A DNA stretch of 45,217 bases from Arachnia propionica (GCF_003932785.1 NZ_RQYT01000022.1:1-45217); one strand, 5' to 3'. Numbered from the stretch's first letter, positions 25,547 through 34,052 are shown. Notes: generated by a model from the sequence alone, not told the origin. Numbers and translations: made by a program.

Positions 25547-26887
25547 TCAGCGCTCCGCCAGCTCCCGATTCTGGTACTCCGGAAGCAACAACGACGCTCC
25601 CATCGCGAGGGCGAACATCGCACCGAAAACCACGAAAAGACCCACCATCCCGAGATCCTCCCTGAGACGCAGCACCAGGAGCGGAGCGAGCAACGCGGCA
25701 AGACGACCGAAAGCGGTCGCCGCACCCGACCCGCTCGCCCGCATCGCCGTCGGGTACACCTCGGGGGTCATCGCGTAGAGCGCACCCCAGGCACCGAGGT
25801 TGAAGAAGGACAGCACACAGCCCGCCGCCAGGGCGACGGCCCCGGCACTCCAGCCGGTCGCCGTCGCGATCTGCGGCGCGAAGCCGAACAGCAGCGCCCC
25901 CACCGCGGAACCGCCGAGGAAGGAGACCAGGGTGGGGCGCCGCCCCCACACCTCGACGAGGATCGCCGCGGCGACGTAGCCGGGGAACTGCGCGAGGGTC
26001 ATCCACAGGACGAAGCCGAAGGACTGCACCATCGACATCCCCTGCTTGGTGAGCAGCGTCGGCAGCCAGATGAAGGCGCCGTAGTAGGCGAAGTTGATGC
26101 CGAACCAGGTGAGCCACAGCCCGATCGTCCGGGCGCGGAACCGGACGTCGAAGAGGGTCCGCCACGGCACCCTCGGCGCGGGTTCCGGCGTCGCCGTCGT
26201 CGCCGGGGTCCCGATGCCGGCCTCCCGCTCCAGGTCCGCGACGATCCGCTCCGCCTCGTCGGTGCGCCCCGTGGCGACGAGGAACCTCACCGATTCGGGG
26301 AGACCAAAACGCACGACGAGGGAGTACAGGGCCGGCAGCGCACCGAGGGCCAGCGCCCACCGCCACCCGTCGGCCACCGCGGGGACGAGGAAGTAGCCGA
26401 GGACGGCGGCCAGCAGCCACCCGACCGCCCAGAACGACTCCAGGATCACCACCACGCGGCCACGGATGCGGCGGGGCGCGTACTCCGAGACCAGGGTCGA
26501 CGCGACGGGCAGTTCGGCCCCGAGCCCCAGCCCCACGACGAAGCGGAGGACGATGAGCGCCGCGACGCTCCCGGCGAGCGCGGAGGCCCCCGTCGCGAGT
26601 CCGTAGACCAGCAGTGTGAGGGCGAACACCTGTCGGCGACCGATCCGGTCGGCGAGGAGGCCGCCGAGGGACGCCCCGAGCGCCATCCCGAGGAAACCCG
26701 CCGAGGCGAGGAGGGACAGCTCCGCGTCCCCCAGGGACCACTCCTTCGCCAGCGCGGCGACGACGAAGGCGATGAGCCCGATGTCCATGGCGTCGAGGGC
26801 CCACCCGACCCCGGAACCCAGCAGCATGCGGGAGTGTCGCCGGGTCCAGGGCAGCCGGTCCAGGCGCTGCGTGTGCGTCAGTGACAT
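25547..26887 (-). CDS. MFS transporter (sugar/aromatic-acid porter type)
   Basis: A 446-residue major facilitator superfamily carrier with 12 predicted helices. The loop between helices 2 and 3 has GGLLADRIGRRQVF, and the equivalent second-half loop is present as VWGRRPTL. A segment RRIRGRVVVILESFWAVGW matches the metabolite/sugar-porter branch. A central cytoplasmic loop is about 60 residues long. The substrate is not evident. GACAAT (26894-26899, minus strand) lies 6 nt before the ATG. It diverges from the aldolase-like gene across 73 bp. Confidence 0.9.
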   Translation of the reverse strand: MSLTHTQRLDRLPWTRRHSRMLLGSGVGWALDAMDIGLIAFVVAALAKEWSLGDAELSLLASAGFLGMALGASLGGLLADRIGRRQVFALTLLVYGLATGASALAGSVAALIVLRFVVGLGLGAELPVASTLVSEYAPRRIRGRVVVILESFWAVGWLLAAVLGYFLVPAVADGWRWALALGALPALYSLVVRFGLPESVRFLVATGRTDEAERIVADLEREAGIGTPATTATPEPAPRVPWRTLFDVRFRARTIGLWLTWFGINFAYYGAFIWLPTLLTKQGMSMVQSFGFVLWMTLAQFPGYVAAAILVEVWGRRPTLVSFLGGSAVGALLFGFAPQIATATGWSAGAVALAAGCVLSFFNLGAWGALYAMTPEVYPTAMRASGSGAATAFGRLAALLAPLLVLRLREDLGMVGLFVVFGAMFALAMGASLLLPEYQNRELAER

Positions 26888-26893
26888 GGCCGG

Positions 26894-26954
26894 ATTGTCG
26901 CATCACCCCGTCGCCCCGGTGCACCGTCGGCGCCGCCTCGGACACTGGCATGAT
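26894..26954. promoter_or_regulatory. Divergent leaderless promoters (MFS / aldolase-like)
   Basis: The minus-strand -10 GACAAT (26894-26899) is 6 nt from the MFS start. The plus-strand -10 CATGAT (26949-26954) is followed by GTCCCC and the ATG at 26961. Confidence 0.5.
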
Positions 26955-26960
26955 GTCCCC

Positions 26961-27545
26961 ATGTCTGATGCACCCCTGACCGGCCTCGTCGTCCTCGTGG
27001 ATCCCGCTCCCCTCAGCACGCTGGTCGGGGTGGTGGAGGTCCTGGTGCAGGAGGGGGCCGCGAACATCTCCTTGTCGGCGGAGGACGGCGCCCTGGAGCC
27101 GATGCTCGGCATGTACGGGGCACGCACCCGTATCGGGTGCCACGGTCCGCTCCCGGACGTCATGGCGGCGATGGGGATGGGCGCCCAGTTCCTCCTGCCC
27201 GATGACCTCGACGAGCCGTCGGCACGGGCGGCGAGGGAACGTGGCGTCGCCTGCTACGGCATGGCGATGACCCCGACGGAGGTGCGGCGGGCCCTGGAAC
27301 TCCCCGTCGACGGCGTGCAGCTGTTCCCCGCCGACGTGACGGGCCCGCTCATGGCGGATCGGCTGCGGAGCATCGGGCTGATCGAGCACGTCATCCCCAG
27401 GGGCGGCGTCGTCGCGTACTCGGCGAAGCAGTGGCTCAAGGCGGGGGCGCCCGCGGTGTGCGCCGACTCGGCTCTCCTGGCGGACGCCCTCACCGGGGGT
27501 GATCTGGCGGCACTGCGCGAGCGGTACCGGAACTACGTCGGCTGA
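26961..27545 (+). CDS. KDPG/KHG aldolase-like protein lacking catalytic residues
   Basis: A 194-residue protein with the fold of 2-keto-3-deoxy-6-phosphogluconate aldolase (Eda). The strand order matches, including GVQLFPADVTGPLM (118-131), the counterpart of KFFPAE in Eda. The Schiff-base lysine is replaced by Gln120. The counterpart of the Eda catalytic Glu and substrate Arg (EVTLRT) is NISLSA, with Asn35 and Ser39. It is therefore unlikely to be an aldolase and may bind a ligand or serve another reaction. The start is set by the GTCCCC-ATG leaderless pattern; longer in-frame starts overlap the MFS gene. Confidence 0.75.
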   Translation: MSDAPLTGLVVLVDPAPLSTLVGVVEVLVQEGAANISLSAEDGALEPMLGMYGARTRIGCHGPLPDVMAAMGMGAQFLLPDDLDEPSARAARERGVACYGMAMTPTEVRRALELPVDGVQLFPADVTGPLMADRLRSIGLIEHVIPRGGVVAYSAKQWLKAGAPAVCADSALLADALTGGDLAALRERYRNYVG

Positions 27546-27554
27546 CGCCGGGGA

Positions 27555-28853
27555 TCAGAGCGCGGCGCGGCGCGGGAGGGCCTGACCGCGGACGTCGGTG
27601 GACTCGACGTCACTCTCGGGCGCGATGGCGTGGCCGGGAGCGGGTCGGGAGGAGACGGTCTCGTCGTCGCGGAACCACGACGGCGGCATCGTCCTGACCG
27701 TGGGGGGCGGGGCGAACGCGGACGCGGACTCACCCAGCGGGCTCATCCCGGCGTCGTGATCCATGGGGCGGTCCCCGTCGAGGGCCCCCTCGGCCCAGGC
27801 GTCGGCCTGCTCGAGCTCGGCGTCCTCCGGCTCGCCGATGAGACCGACCTCGCCGTTGTCGGCCGGGGTGCGCTTGGGGCGCATGGCCGTCGCGATGAGC
27901 GCCAGCCCGGTCCCGGTGGCCAGCACGACGCCGATGAGGATGGCCCAGGTACCGAGGTTCGAGCCGGAATCGGACGTGGCGGTCGCGGGGGCCGCTGCCG
28001 CGTCGGTGCTGGTCGCCGTGGGACTCGCCTCAGGCGATGCCGATGCCGATGGGGCGGCCGCGGATTCGGGGGCGGCGGCGGTCTGCTCCTCGGCGGGAGC
28101 CCCGCTGGCCGATGTGGATGGGGCCTCGATCGTGATTGTGGCCTCGGCGTTGGACGGCCTCAGGGCCTGACTGCCCGGGAAGGCCACGCCGATCGTGACG
28201 GCCCCGGGGGCGAGATCCAGCGGGAGCTCGACGAAGGAGGAGAAGGTGCCGTCCCCGTCGGTGAGGGTGCTCGCGGCGGCCTGCTCCTGGCCGCCGACGC
28301 TGACGACGACGGATCCGCTGGCGATGGCCTTGCCGTCGTGCGTCGACAGACTGCCGTTCAGGGTGATGGTTTCCCCCGGCACCGCCGAGCTCGTGGACAG
28401 GCTGAGGGTCAGCACCGTCTCCTGGACGCCGTCGTCGGCCACGACCCCGTTGGCCGCAGCGCCCCCACCGCGGTAGTCGATGGCGTGACTGGCGGAGGAT
28501 GCCGCATGGATGCCATCTCCCTCGAAGGCGAGCCTCACCTCCTGAACCCCTCTGCGGGATTCCTCGGGGATGACGAAGGTCAGCGCGAAGGACCCGTCGC
28601 CCTGCGTGGTGACGGTGCCGAGCGGCGCCCCCGCCGCGATCGCGGAAATGGTGGCGCCCGGGATCGCGTTGCCCGAGGAATCCACCAGCTGCCCGGCGAT
28701 CCGAACCTCACCGTTGTCCACCGCGTCGAAGCGCGTGATCAGAGTTGTCTCGATGCCGTCGGCACGGGCGACCCCGGGGTGAAGGAAGGCCAGGAGGAGG
28801 CTCAGCAGCAAGCCAACCGCCATTTGGCTGGCCCGCAACGTCTTTCTGCTCAT
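27555..28853 (-). CDS. Secreted Ig-like/carboxypeptidase-regulatory-like membrane protein
   Basis: A 432-residue cell-surface protein. The signal peptide covers about 1-31 (cut after GVARA). Two or more beta-sandwich Ig-like or carboxypeptidase-regulatory-like repeats follow (about 35-130 and 145-250), seen in VRIAGQLVDSSGNAIPGATIS and ITLNGSLSTHDGKAIASGSV. A Ser/Ala/Thr/Pro-rich stalk of about 50 residues leads to one transmembrane helix (LGTWAILIGVVLATGTGLAL) and a long acidic cytoplasmic tail of about 110 residues. There is no sortase LPxTG motif. It diverges from the wall-protein gene at 29070 and ends 9 bp from the aldolase-like gene. Confidence 0.82.
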   Translation of the reverse strand: MSRKTLRASQMAVGLLLSLLLAFLHPGVARADGIETTLITRFDAVDNGEVRIAGQLVDSSGNAIPGATISAIAAGAPLGTVTTQGDGSFALTFVIPEESRRGVQEVRLAFEGDGIHAASSASHAIDYRGGGAAANGVVADDGVQETVLTLSLSTSSAVPGETITLNGSLSTHDGKAIASGSVVVSVGGQEQAAASTLTDGDGTFSSFVELPLDLAPGAVTIGVAFPGSQALRPSNAEATITIEAPSTSASGAPAEEQTAAAPESAAAPSASASPEASPTATSTDAAAAPATATSDSGSNLGTWAILIGVVLATGTGLALIATAMRPKRTPADNGEVGLIGEPEDAELEQADAWAEGALDGDRPMDHDAGMSPLGESASAFAPPPTVRTMPPSWFRDDETVSSRPAPGHAIAPESDVESTDVRGQALPRRAAL

Positions 28854-29069
28854 CCGTTTTCCTTAAGAAGAGGGGGACCTAGGAAGCGTACCGGCTGCTG
28901 AGCAACGTGTCACCCGAAAGGCCAGCATCCACGAGCCCTCCACCGAGAGCTCCCCACATGATGCAGCGAAACTCGTAGTGAAAGGCAAGTTGTACGTTTG
29001 GGGGACGCAGCCCACTTGAGATGACCCCCCGTCGCAACTATTCTGAGAGAAGTTCAGCTATTTCTCAAG

Positions 29070-30191
29070 ATGCGAATGAGGGACATGGTCAAGGCACGAC
29101 GGGCAGCACTCGAGGACGACATCCTCGAGGCCACGACAGTTGACACCGCCCCCCGACGCGGTGCGATTCAGGAAGTCGAGAGCGGCATCACGGGTGCTCG
29201 TGGTCGCCTCGTCACGCGCCTCATCGCACCCCTCGCCCTCACGGGCATCGTCGTCGCGGGTGCTGTCACCCTCAACCGGGAGGACAGCTCCTCGGTGGTC
29301 GCGGATCCGGTCCTGGAGACCGCCGACCTCGGGTTGAGCCGCAACCTGGCCCGCCAGGAGTTGGCGGCGCCGTCGGTGACCCCCTCCCCCACCGCGGAGG
29401 AGACCGGCCCCGTTGATCCGCTGCCGACCGCGGCGGCACCGGAGGCCACGGAGTCGGCGACGCCGGAGGCGACGGCTGAACCCACCGAGACCCCTTCCCC
29501 CGAGGCCACCGAGACCACGGAGCCCGCGCAGGAGGAGAAGGCTCCCGAGGCCGAGCCCAGCAAGAGCGCCGAGCCGAAGGCGGAGCTGCCTGCGCTGGGC
29601 AACGAGGCCGGCACGATGTTCACCACGAAGTCGGTCAACGTCCGCACCGGCCCTGGCGTCGACCATGACGTGCGCGTCACCCTGAAGGCCGCCACCGAGG
29701 TGACCATCACGGACGTCACCCAGGACGGCTGGCAGCAGATCAACCACAAGGGTTCGGCGGGCTGGATCAAGGCCTCGTTCCTGGCGGCGGAGAAGCCTGA
29801 GGAGGAGACCGTCAGTCCCAGCACCTCGGGCGCCTCCTGCAACTCGGCCTCCGCGAAGAGCATCGAGTCGGGGCTCACGTCGAGGAGCGTGGGCGTGCTC
29901 CGCGCCGTCTGCGCGGCATTCCCGGACGTGAAGTCGTACGGCGGCTACCGTCCCGACAGTGGCTACCACGGCAAGGGCCGGGCCATCGACGTCATGATCT
30001 CCGGCGAGGCGGGCTGGGAGATCGCAAGGTGGGCTCGCGCGAACGCGAAGGAGCTCGGCGTGATCGAGGTCATCTACTCGCAGCAGATCTGGACCACGCA
30101 GCGCGCATCCGAGGGCTGGCGCTCGATGTCGGACCGGGGCTCGAGGACGGCAAACCACTACGACCACGTGCATATCAGTGTTGCAGGCTGA
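29070..30191 (+). CDS. SH3b and ARB-07466-like peptidase-type wall protein
   Basis: A 373-residue exported protein. A cytoplasmic N-terminus (about 1-47) precedes one transmembrane helix (about 48-69). A Pro/Glu/Thr/Ala-rich stalk (about 90-170) spans the wall. An SH3b domain (about 180-235) has VNVRTGPGVDHDV and GSAGWIKASF. The C-terminal 115 residues are the ARB-07466-like domain with HGKGRAIDVMI and NHYDHVHISV, which supply the His/Asp metal ligands of the M15-like fold. It probably cuts or binds peptidoglycan. The start lacks a good Shine-Dalgarno; starts at 29076 or 29085 are possible. The 216 bp upstream hold no riboswitch I can recognise. Confidence 0.85.
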   Translation: MRMRDMVKARRAALEDDILEATTVDTAPRRGAIQEVESGITGARGRLVTRLIAPLALTGIVVAGAVTLNREDSSSVVADPVLETADLGLSRNLARQELAAPSVTPSPTAEETGPVDPLPTAAAPEATESATPEATAEPTETPSPEATETTEPAQEEKAPEAEPSKSAEPKAELPALGNEAGTMFTTKSVNVRTGPGVDHDVRVTLKAATEVTITDVTQDGWQQINHKGSAGWIKASFLAAEKPEEETVSPSTSGASCNSASAKSIESGLTSRSVGVLRAVCAAFPDVKSYGGYRPDSGYHGKGRAIDVMISGEAGWEIARWARANAKELGVIEVIYSQQIWTTQRASEGWRSMSDRGSRTANHYDHVHISVAG

Positions 30192-30209
30192 GAAGCCTGC
30201 AACACTGAT
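30174..30209 (+). terminator. Perfect 16-bp hairpin across the stop codon
   Basis: ATCAGTGTTGCAGGCT (30174-30189) and AGCCTGCAACACTGAT (30194-30209) pair perfectly around GAGA. The 5' arm encodes the last residues and part of the stop of the wall protein. A second hairpin, CGCGGGCT-GACA-AGCCCGCG, follows at 30239-30258. No U-tract is present. Confidence 0.75.
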
Positions 30210-30349
30210 CCCCCTCCCACACTGATCCAACACCGCGTCGCGGGCTGACAAGCCCGCGCTCCATCGTGCACGAACCGCCGCTTTGCTTCGTCGAGACCCC
30301 GATTGAAACGTTCCAAGCGAAACAGAACGGCGATTCGTGACCGTGGCGG

Positions 30350-30500
30350 GTTCGCCTGCCTTGACCCGGGTTCGCCTGTCCTGGGTGTGGCTCGCCTGCC
30401 TTGTCGGCGGCTCGCCTGTCTTGTTCGGCAGGCGTTTTGAAAGAAGGCAGGCGTTTCCGATCCAAGGCAGGCGAACCCGTCGTAAGGCAGGCGAATCAGT
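30350..30500. repeat. Family B phased 20-bp repeat array, full copy
   Basis: TCGCCTG occurs at 30352, 30372, 30392 and 30412, exactly 20 bp apart, in units of the form GGYTCGCCTGYCYTG. The array then flips: CAGGCG occurs at 30429, 30448, 30468 and 30488, again 19-20 bp apart. The whole is a four-plus-four inverted array, and GGTTCGCCTGCCTTG pairs with CCAAGGCAGGCGAACC. It fills much of the 395-bp gap before pgi, which has no gene. It is not a CRISPR, because the variable parts are only about 7-13 bp. Confidence 0.8.
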
Positions 30501-30573
30501 GGGGTGAGGCGTGACGGGCCGCGCGTCGGAGCCACCGTGGCGGGCCCCGCATCATCGAGTCGGTGCGAGGTCA

Positions 30574-30579
30574 TAGGCT
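30574..30579 (+). promoter_or_regulatory. -10 box TAGGCT of pgi
   Basis: TAGGCT is 7 nt before the ATG at 30587, with no Shine-Dalgarno sequence, so the message is probably leaderless. Confidence 0.6.
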
Positions 30580-30586
30580 TGGCACC

Positions 30587-32263
30587 ATGATGAAGCCGGT
30601 TGATGCCACCACCACTGCCGCGTGGGACGAACTCGATGACCTCGCGGACAACGCCGAACTCGATCTGCGTGAGGCTTTCGCCGCGGATCCGGATCGCGCC
30701 CAGCGGTTCACCCGCGATGTCGCCGACCTCCACGTCGACCTGTCGAAGAACCTCATCAATGACGATGTGCTCGCCGCACTGCTGCGGCTGGCGGAGCAGA
30801 CCGACGTGGCGGGGCGACGGGATGCGATGTTCGCCGGTGACCACATCAACGTCACCGAGGACCGCGCCGTCCTCCACACGGCCCTGCGTCTACCCCGTGA
30901 CCGGACGCTCGAGGTCGACGGCCAGGACGTCGTGCACGACGTCCACGAGGTGCTGGACCGCATGTACGCGTTCGCGGAGAAGGTCCGTTCCGGCGAGTGG
31001 GTGGGCGTGACCGGCAAGCGGATCGAGACGGTGGTCAACATCGGCATCGGCGGCTCCGATCTGGGCCCCGTCATGGTCTACGAGGCACTCCTGCCCTACA
31101 AGCAGGACGGCCTGGAGTGCCGCTTCATCTCGAACATCGACCCCACCGACGCACACGTCAAGACCGCCGACCTGGACCCGGAGACGACGCTGTTCATCGT
31201 CGCCTCGAAGACCTTCACCACCCTGGAGACCCTGACCAACGCCCGGATGGCCCGCACATGGCTGCTCGACGGCCTCGTCGCAGCCGGGGCCATCGAGGAC
31301 ACCGACGAGGCACGCCGCAGCGCCGTCGCCTCCCACTTCGTCGCCGTCTCGACGGCGCTGGACAAGGTGGCGGAGTTCGGCATCGACCCGGTCAACGCGT
31401 TCGGCTTCTGGAACTGGGTGGGCGGCCGCTACTCGGTGGACTCCGCGGTCGGTCTCCCCATCGCCATCGCCATCGGACCGGACGGCTTCCGCGACTTCCT
31501 GGCCGGGTTCCACGCAGTCGACGAGCACTTCCTCACGGCCGAACCGCAGCAGAATGTGCCGCTGCTCATGGGGCTCATCAACATCTGGTACGTCAACTTC
31601 CTCGGCGCGACATCCCACGCCGTGCTGCCGTACGCGCAGTACCTGCACCGGTTCGCCGCCTACCTGCAGCAGCTCACGATGGAGTCCAACGGCAAGTCGG
31701 TGCGCTGGGACGGCTCCCCGGTGACCTGCGAGACCGGGGAGGTGTTCTGGGGGGAGCCCGGCACGAACGGGCAGCACGCGTTCTACCAGCTGCTGCACCA
31801 GGGCACGCAGCTCATCCCCGCCGACTTCATCGCCGTGGCGAACCCCGCCCACCCCGTCCAGGACGGCGACGTGGATGTCCACGGCATGTTCCTGGCCAAC
31901 TTCTTCGCCCAGACCGCGGCGCTGGCTTTCGGGAAGACCGAGGAGGAGGTGCGGGCCGAGGGCACCCCTGAGGAGATCGTCCCGGCGCGGGTGTTCTCCG
32001 GGAACCGACCCACCACCTCCATCATGGCCCCGGCCCTCACCCCGTCGGTGGTGGGCCAACTCATCGCCCTGTACGAGCACATCACGTTCGTGCAGGGGAT
32101 CGTGTGGGGCATCGACAGCTTCGACCAGTGGGGCGTCGAGCTGGGGAAGAAGCTGGCCCTGGAGATCGCACCGGCCCTCTTCGGCGACGACGAGGCGCTG
32201 CAGCGTCAGGACTCCTCCACCCGGGCGCTCGTCACCTGGTACCGGGAGAACCGCTACCGTTGA
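30587..32263 (+). CDS. pgi: Glucose-6-phosphate isomerase
   Basis: A 558-residue phosphoglucose isomerase that interconverts glucose 6-phosphate and fructose 6-phosphate. The phosphate-binding motif is [11 protein letters not shown] near 155. [20 protein letters not shown] and the catalytic Glu in [18 protein letters not shown] follow. Signature 2, with the base Lys, is [15 protein letters not shown] near 512. The length is normal for the long bacterial form. Of two adjacent ATGs, 30587 is chosen by its distance from the -10 box; the frame upstream to 30563 lies in the promoter. The DUF218 gene follows at 4 bp. Confidence 0.96.
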   Translation: MMKPVDATTTAAWDELDDLADNAELDLREAFAADPDRAQRFTRDVADLHVDLSKNLINDDVLAALLRLAEQTDVAGRRDAMFAGDHINVTEDRAVLHTALRLPRDRTLEVDGQDVVHDVHEVLDRMYAFAEKVRSGEWVGVTGKRIETVVNIGIGGSDLGPVMVYEALLPYKQDGLECRFISNIDPTDAHVKTADLDPETTLFIVASKTFTTLETLTNARMARTWLLDGLVAAGAIEDTDEARRSAVASHFVAVSTALDKVAEFGIDPVNAFGFWNWVGGRYSVDSAVGLPIAIAIGPDGFRDFLAGFHAVDEHFLTAEPQQNVPLLMGLINIWYVNFLGATSHAVLPYAQYLHRFAAYLQQLTMESNGKSVRWDGSPVTCETGEVFWGEPGTNGQHAFYQLLHQGTQLIPADFIAVANPAHPVQDGDVDVHGMFLANFFAQTAALAFGKTEEEVRAEGTPEEIVPARVFSGNRPTTSIMAPALTPSVVGQLIALYEHITFVQGIVWGIDSFDQWGVELGKKLALEIAPALFGDDEALQRQDSSTRALVTWYRENRYR

Positions 32264-32266
32264 CGC

Positions 32267-32944
32267 ATGCCTGAGAAACCGTCGCGCCCGCGCCGCCGTC
32301 GTCTGGAGGTCGCGGTCGCGACGGCTCTGGCGTTCCTGTTCGTCCCTATCCTGTCCGGGGCGACGCACGCCGCCGTCGCGTCGGCAGGGCGGCTCCACGG
32401 CGCCACCGACGACGACATCCCGACCCGCGACGTGCTCCTGGTTCTGGGTGCCCACGCCGAGCCCGGCCGCCCGAGCCGATTCCTCCAGGCCCGACTCGAC
32501 CTCGCCGTCGACCTGTTCAACGCCGGTCGGGGCAGGGTCATCATCGTCAGCGGCGCCAACACCGAGGCCAGCAACCACGAGACCCAGGTGATGGAGGACT
32601 ACCTCATCGGGCGTGGCATCCCCCGGAACCGGATCATCCAGGACGGTGCGGGCTTCGACACCTATGACTCGTGCATGCGTGCCCGGGACGTGTTCGGGGT
32701 GCGGGAGCTGACCCTGGTGTCGCAGATGTACCACCTCCAGCGGGCCGTGGCGACCTGCCGGGCCCTCGGGGTGGATGCGATCGGCGTGGGGGACGTGACG
32801 GCCAAGCGATGGCCGAGCCACCACATCAAGGCGGAGCTGCGGGAGTACTTGGCGGTGGTGAAGATGCAGCTTGACCTGTTGCGGGGAGCCAAGGCCACCG
32901 AATCGGAGCCCAGCGACGCTGTGCAGATCGCGTTGGAGTCCTGA
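32267..32944 (+). CDS. YdcF/SanA family protein (DUF218)
   Basis: A 225-residue membrane-anchored DUF218 protein. A basic N-terminus precedes one transmembrane segment (about 18-40). The DUF218 fold begins with DVLLVLGAHAEPGRPSRFLQARLD and contains IIVSGANTEASNHETQVMEDYLIGRG split over about 80-110, with the conserved Glu and Gly. E. coli relatives (SanA, ElyC) affect envelope integrity and vancomycin sensitivity. It follows pgi by 3 bp and is probably cotranscribed, with the tRNA genes convergent downstream. Confidence 0.88.
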   Translation: MPEKPSRPRRRRLEVAVATALAFLFVPILSGATHAAVASAGRLHGATDDDIPTRDVLLVLGAHAEPGRPSRFLQARLDLAVDLFNAGRGRVIIVSGANTEASNHETQVMEDYLIGRGIPRNRIIQDGAGFDTYDSCMRARDVFGVRELTLVSQMYHLQRAVATCRALGVDAIGVGDVTAKRWPSHHIKAELREYLAVVKMQLDLLRGAKATESEPSDAVQIALES

Positions 32945-32956
32945 CCAGCGGCGGAA

Positions 32957-32985
32957 ACAGAAAACCCCTGTCTGAGACAGGGGGC
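32957..32985 (-). terminator. Rho-independent terminator of the tRNA genes
   Basis: On the minus strand CCCCTGTC-TCA-GACAGGGG is followed by TTTTCTGTTT, a hairpin with a U-rich tail just 3' of tRNA-Phe. Confidence 0.88.
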
Positions 32986-32987
32986 TG

Positions 32988-33061
32988 TGGCCAGGGCCGG
33001 GGTCGAACCGGCGACCTTTCACTTTTCAGGCGAACGCTGCTACCAACTGAGCTACCTGGCC
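32988..33061 (-). tRNA. tRNA-Phe (GAA)
   Basis: The minus strand folds as a full cloverleaf. The acceptor stem is GGCCAGG/CCTGGCC, with discriminator A. The D-loop contains TAGCTCAGTTGGTAG, the anticodon loop is CTGAAAA with anticodon GAA, and the T-arm carries GGTTCGACCCC. CCA is not encoded. Confidence 0.96.
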
Positions 33062-33080
33062 AGTAGGGCTGGACGCCCAG

Positions 33081-33154
33081 CGACCCCGACGGGACTCGAA
33101 CCCGCGACCTCCGCCGTGACAGGGCGGCGCGCTAACCAACTGCGCCACGGGGCC
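33081..33154 (-). tRNA. tRNA-Asp (GTC)
   Basis: The minus-strand cloverleaf has acceptor GGCCCCG/CGGGGTC with one G-U pair and discriminator G. The anticodon stem CCGCC/GGCGG encloses CTGTCAC, anticodon GTC. The T-arm is CGGGTTCGAGTCCCG. It lies 19 bp upstream of tRNA-Phe, so the two are cotranscribed. Confidence 0.96.
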
Positions 33155-33206
33155 AATTTCTTGACCTGCCGGCTTGCACCGGCCCGGGTAACTCTAGCGA
33201 TCTCTT

Positions 33207-33225
33207 CCCGATTTGTGAAATCGGG
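33207..33225. terminator. Hairpin between tRNA-Glu and tRNA-Asp
   Basis: CCCGATTT-GTG-AAATCGGG is a perfect 8-bp stem. It may end or process the tRNA-Glu transcript. No clear U-tract follows. Confidence 0.5.
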
Positions 33226-33277
33226 CGTTTGTCGCTGTCAGCGACCCGTTGGGCGGGACCTGACGGCGCCCGCCTCG

Positions 33278-33350
33278 CATCCCCAACGGGATTCGAACCC
33301 GTGCTGCCGCCGTGAAAGGGCGGAGTCCTAGGCCGCTAGACGATGGGGAC
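33278..33350 (-). tRNA. tRNA-Glu (TTC)
   Basis: The minus-strand cloverleaf begins GTCCCCATCGTCTAGCGG. The anticodon stem CCGCC/GGCGG encloses CTTTCAC, anticodon TTC. The T-arm is CGGGTTCGAATCCCG and the discriminator is G. Confidence 0.96.
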
Positions 33351-33415
33351 CGGACCCGACAAGGATAGAGGGACCAACGCCTCTCAGCAAACTCGGCCGG
33401 AGGATGTCTGGGCCG

Positions 33416-33421
33416 TAAGTT
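33416..33421 (+). promoter_or_regulatory. -10 box TAAGTT of GNAT gene
   Basis: TAAGTT is 7 nt before the ATG at 33429, consistent with a leaderless start. Confidence 0.45.
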
Positions 33422-33428
33422 TGATGCC

Positions 33429-34022
33429 ATGACTCTGCAGCCCGTGACCCTGCCCGGAAACCATGTCCAACTCGTCCCACTAGACCCCGACCATCACGAC
33501 GGCCTGTGCGACGCCGTCCGGGACGGGGAGCTGTGGCGGCTCTGGTTCACCCGGGTCCCCGCCCCCGAGGCGATGGCCGACGAGATCCAAAGAAGGCTGG
33601 GGCTCCAGGAACACGGCTCCATGCTCCCGTTCACGATCATGGTGGGCAACGAGGTGGCCGGGATGACCACCTACTGCAACATCGATACGCCGAACAAGGT
33701 CCTGGAGGTGGGGTACACCTTCATCGCACGCCGGTTCCAGGGCAGCCACGTCAACCCGGAGATGAAACTCCTCATGCTTGAGTACGCCTTCGAAGCACTC
33801 GGGCAGAACCGGGTCGAGTTGCGCACCCACTCGATGAACCGGCACTCACGCTCAGCCATCGAGAAGCTGGGGGCCACGCTCGACGGGATCCTACGGCGAC
33901 ACACGATTCTCCCGAACGGAACGGTGCGCGACACCTGCGTCTACTCGATCCTCGACCACGAGTGGCCGACGGTCAGGGCTGGTCTGGAGTTCCGGCTGCA
34001 GCAGCCACCTCGGAGACGGTAG
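33429..34022 (+). CDS. GNAT family N-acetyltransferase (RimJ/RimL-like)
   Basis: A 197-residue acetyltransferase of the RimJ/RimL-like branch, which transfers acetyl from acetyl-CoA to an amine. The core strands are FTIMVGNEVAGMTTY and LEVGYTFIARRFQGSHVNPE; the latter holds the substrate and CoA-facing part. The C-terminal NRVELRTHSMNRHSRSAIEKLG is the typical helix after the CoA site, followed by LDGILRRHTILPNG. The acceptor is unknown. It reads away from the tRNA genes and is followed after 30 bp by the ribokinase-like gene. Confidence 0.9.
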   Translation: MTLQPVTLPGNHVQLVPLDPDHHDGLCDAVRDGELWRLWFTRVPAPEAMADEIQRRLGLQEHGSMLPFTIMVGNEVAGMTTYCNIDTPNKVLEVGYTFIARRFQGSHVNPEMKLLMLEYAFEALGQNRVELRTHSMNRHSRSAIEKLGATLDGILRRHTILPNGTVRDTCVYSILDHEWPTVRAGLEFRLQQPPRRR

Positions 34023-34052
34023 CCTCGACCCCAGGAACCCCAGGAGGCACCC

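Noticed and set aside
28854-29069. Possible c-di-AMP riboswitch before the wall-protein gene
   Set aside because: Such riboswitches precede similar wall genes in actinobacteria, but I could not find the conserved core segments here.
30350-30500. Possible CRISPR array
   Set aside because: Repeats are short cores with only 7-13 variable bases, they invert in the middle, and there are no cas genes.
30890-33022. A 710-residue minus-strand reading frame
   Set aside because: It lies opposite pgi and the DUF218 gene and extends into the tRNA region; no domain is seen.
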